From: Treponema sp.
GTDB lineage: Bacteria; Spirochaetota; Spirochaetia; Treponematales; Breznakiellaceae
Reading direction: 5' to 3'
Length of the DNA: 5,703 bases
Assembly: GCA_009776715.1 (NCBI GenBank)
Contig: WRNF01000104.1
Span: 1-5,703, forward strand
This document shows, piece by piece, positions 4,795-5,703 of this stretch. The position numbers and the translations under genes are program-made. The notes beneath the pieces are model-generated. The model did no database searches. It was not told where the DNA came from and saw only the letters and a list, made by a program, of their open reading frames with translations. The stretch's first letter is position 1, and each line of letters opens with the position of its first letter.

Positions 4795-5268
4795 ATGTAT
4801 AAAAATATAATTTTTATTATTTTAATATCAGTAGTTTTAATTGCATTTGTTGCTTGTGGTAATAGGCCTTTTGTTTACAATAGATCAGTATCACAACTAA
4901 AAAGCAGCATAATTACAATTAATCAATGCGCAATTCTTGAATTTGACGGAAACAGAACTGGCAGCGAATGGCATTCAGTAACCGGTTCCAAAAAAGTGAG
5001 GATCCCGGCAGGCGAACATACATTAGTGCTTTTTAACCGTGTTGATATACCTAGTGGAAAGCGTATTGTAAATACTGAAGGACAAGTTACCATGCATTAT
5101 AATTTTTTACCAGGACGAAATTATATTGTTATGGCTTCTGTTAATGATGGCCGTTTTAATGGATTAATAATAAATGAAGCATCAATAAAAATCCAGAAAG
5201 CTCTGACTGAACCAATCTTTGAAAATTTAGAAAGCGCTAAAACAATGAGTAAAGGAAGGGGGCATTAA
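4795..5268 (+). CDS. lipoprotein of unknown function
   Basis: A 157-residue protein with a lipoprotein signal peptide (hydrophobic residues 5-19, lipobox FVAC, lipidated cysteine C21). The mature part has a compact, strand-rich core at about 38-116: CAILEFDGNRTG, then KKVRIPAGEHTLVLFNR, and MHYNFLPGRNYIVMASV. The 'V-x-I-P-A-G-x-H-T-L' pattern, a strand leading to a Pro-Gly turn and another strand, is typical of small beta-sandwich modules such as PEGA-like domains in bacterial lipoproteins, but I cannot name the family. It follows the first lipoprotein by 15 bases and is probably co-transcribed and functionally linked to it. The last residues (TMSKGRGH) overlap, on the other strand, the possible gene remnant described separately, so the natural C-terminus may have been altered by a recombination event. 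Confidence 0.78.
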   Translation: MYKNIIFIILISVVLIAFVACGNRPFVYNRSVSQLKSSIITINQCAILEFDGNRTGSEWHSVTGSKKVRIPAGEHTLVLFNRVDIPSGKRIVNTEGQVTMHYNFLPGRNYIVMASVNDGRFNGLIINEASIKIQKALTEPIFENLESAKTMSKGRGH

Positions 5269-5317
5269 AACATATCTTTCCTCAATCGTAACGCCGGTAA
5301 AATCCTCTCCATAAACA

Positions 5318-5358
5318 GCTCTTGCAAAACTCTGTTTTTGCAGTAAATTTGCAAGAGC
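5318..5358. repeat. perfect 11-bp inverted repeat between the lipoprotein operon and the chemotaxis gene
   Basis: GCTCTTGCAAA (5318-5328) and TTTGCAAGAGC (5348-5358) are exact complements around a 19-base loop. A competing hairpin can form from GCAAAAC (5324-5330) and GTTTTTGC (5334-5341) with one bulged T. No T-run follows the large stem directly (CTCTATACATTGC comes first), so it is not a textbook terminator. It could still end lipoprotein transcription or act as a leader structure. Confidence 0.5.
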
Positions 5359-5367
5359 CTCTATACA

Positions 5368-5396
5368 TTGCTTTTTATTGAAAAAAGAGATAAAGT
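5368..5396 (+). promoter_or_regulatory. possible promoter of the chemotaxis receptor gene
   Basis: TTGCTT (5368-5373), a 17-base spacer and TAAAGT (5391-5396) each match four of six sigma-70 consensus bases. Spacing is ideal and the boxes are weak. Confidence 0.35.
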
Positions 5397-5419
5397 ATTA
5401 ACAACGCGAGGTATAAAGA

Positions 5420-5703
5420 ATGAAATTATTCCAATCATTAAAATTTCAATTTGTGACGCTCTTTTCTGTTTTTATTATTGCCCTGGTTGTTGTAACCTCT
5501 ATTTTAGGCATATTGGAAATGTCAAATGCGGTAGAGAAAACTTTTGCCATGCAAGGCATTTCAATAGTTGAAAAGGCAGTTACCCTTCTTGACGGAGATT
5601 CCTTTGAATCGCTGGCCCAGTCATTGGACTCCGAAGATCCTTTCTATGAAGAAAGCAGAATTAAACTGCTTGAATTAAAAAAAGCTACAGGGGCTATGTA
5701 TTT
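5420..5703 (+). CDS. methyl-accepting chemotaxis protein, N-terminal part (runs off the window)
   Basis: The ATG at 5420 follows GAGGT (5408-5412) by seven bases and opens a frame of 94 codons to the window edge. Residues 1-9 are a basic cytoplasmic stub and about 10-32 a membrane helix (FVTLFSVFIIALVVVTSILG). The periplasmic sensor domain then begins: VEKAVTLLDGDSFESLAQSL, then DSEDPFYEESRIKLLELKK and ATGAMY. This 'LxDGDSFExLAxSLDxxDPFYEExRxKLLELKK' opening is the one I associate with Treponema chemotaxis receptors carrying a Cache-like ligand-binding domain. The HAMP and signalling domains would lie beyond the window. It would signal to CheW/CheA at the cell poles; the ligand is unknown. 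It is monocistronic as far as can be seen. Confidence 0.8.
   Translation, partial: MKLFQSLKFQFVTLFSVFIIALVVVTSILGILEMSNAVEKTFAMQGISIVEKAVTLLDGDSFESLAQSLDSEDPFYEESRIKLLELKKATGAMY

Larger units (their letters stand above)
5227..5397 (-). pseudogene. possible gene remnant on the minus strand, no start codon
   Basis: A minus-strand frame is open for 56 codons between a TAA at 5398-5400 and the TAA at 5227-5229. It lacks any plausible start, yet it reads like real protein: KKQCIEALANLLQKQSFARA (about 5384-5325), then VYGEDFTGVTIEERYVLMP (to about 5260). An amphipathic helix followed by a Gly/Asp turn and strand is plausible. I do not recognise the family. It lies mostly in the gap between the lipoprotein and the chemotaxis gene, and overlaps the lipoprotein 3' end. 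It could be a decayed fragment left by rearrangement, or a chance frame. Confidence 0.3.

Noticed and set aside
4791..4802. ATG at 4791 as start of the second lipoprotein
   Set aside because: It reads ATG-TAT-GTA-TAA and ends at once. The ATG at 4795 is correctly spaced from the Shine-Dalgarno site.
5391..5416. Sigma-28 (flagellar) promoter before the chemotaxis gene: TAAAGTAT followed by AGGTATAA
   Set aside because: The -10 part matches only half of the consensus and overlaps the Shine-Dalgarno site. Transcription would start inside the coding sequence.
5368..5571. 67-codon plus-strand frame overlapping the chemotaxis gene start
   Set aside because: It is out of frame with the chemotaxis receptor, has no Shine-Dalgarno site (its TTG start lies in the candidate promoter), and its translation shows no recognisable pattern.
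1..5703. CRISPR array, tRNA or rRNA genes
   Set aside because: No regularly spaced repeats, cloverleaf with conserved T-loop, or rRNA-like segment was seen on either strand.

Overview
The window looks like a chromosomal stretch from a spirochaete, most likely a Treponema. This is inferred from the N-terminus of a Treponema-type methyl-accepting chemotaxis protein at the right edge, two short lipoproteins with spirochaete-style lipoboxes (FSAC, FVAC), an anaerobe's rubrerythrin/desulfoferrodoxin pair, and AT-rich DNA with strong Shine-Dalgarno sites. No database search was possible, so the genus is an inference.

Layout from left to right. Bases 1-90 are the 3' end of a plus-strand gene whose tail resembles Rpn-type PD-(D/E)XK nuclease/transposase proteins. 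Next is a GC-rich, highly self-complementary element (139-274) bounded by a perfect 14-bp inverted repeat. A small plus-strand gene (370-564) follows, carrying the N-terminal RTDFVTxSSSSSF motif. It converges on a minus-strand operon, rubrerythrin (976-1518) then desulfoferrodoxin (585-965), which has a consensus promoter. Divergent from that operon is a secreted protein of unknown function with propeller-like repeats (1603 or 1630 to 2940). It converges on a minus-strand queuosine-precursor transporter of the YhhQ family (3009-3728), which lies downstream of an XRE-type regulator (3839-4141). Divergent from the regulator is a two-gene lipoprotein operon (4294-4779 and 4795-5268). After an intergenic region holding an apparent gene remnant and an 11-bp inverted repeat, a chemotaxis receptor starts at 5420 and runs off the window.

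How the genes work together. Desulfoferrodoxin reduces superoxide to hydrogen peroxide, and rubrerythrin reduces hydrogen peroxide to water. They form an oxygen-detoxification operon of the kind anaerobes use instead of superoxide dismutase and catalase. The XRE regulator and the lipoprotein operon share a promoter region containing a direct repeat of about 13 bp spaced 30 bp apart, a plausible operator. The transporter has a leader that can fold into three nested helices, the outermost pairing its only Shine-Dalgarno-like sequence. No complete novel multi-gene defence or mobile system is evident. The best leads are the structured element at 139-274, the SSSSSF-motif protein and the transporter leader.
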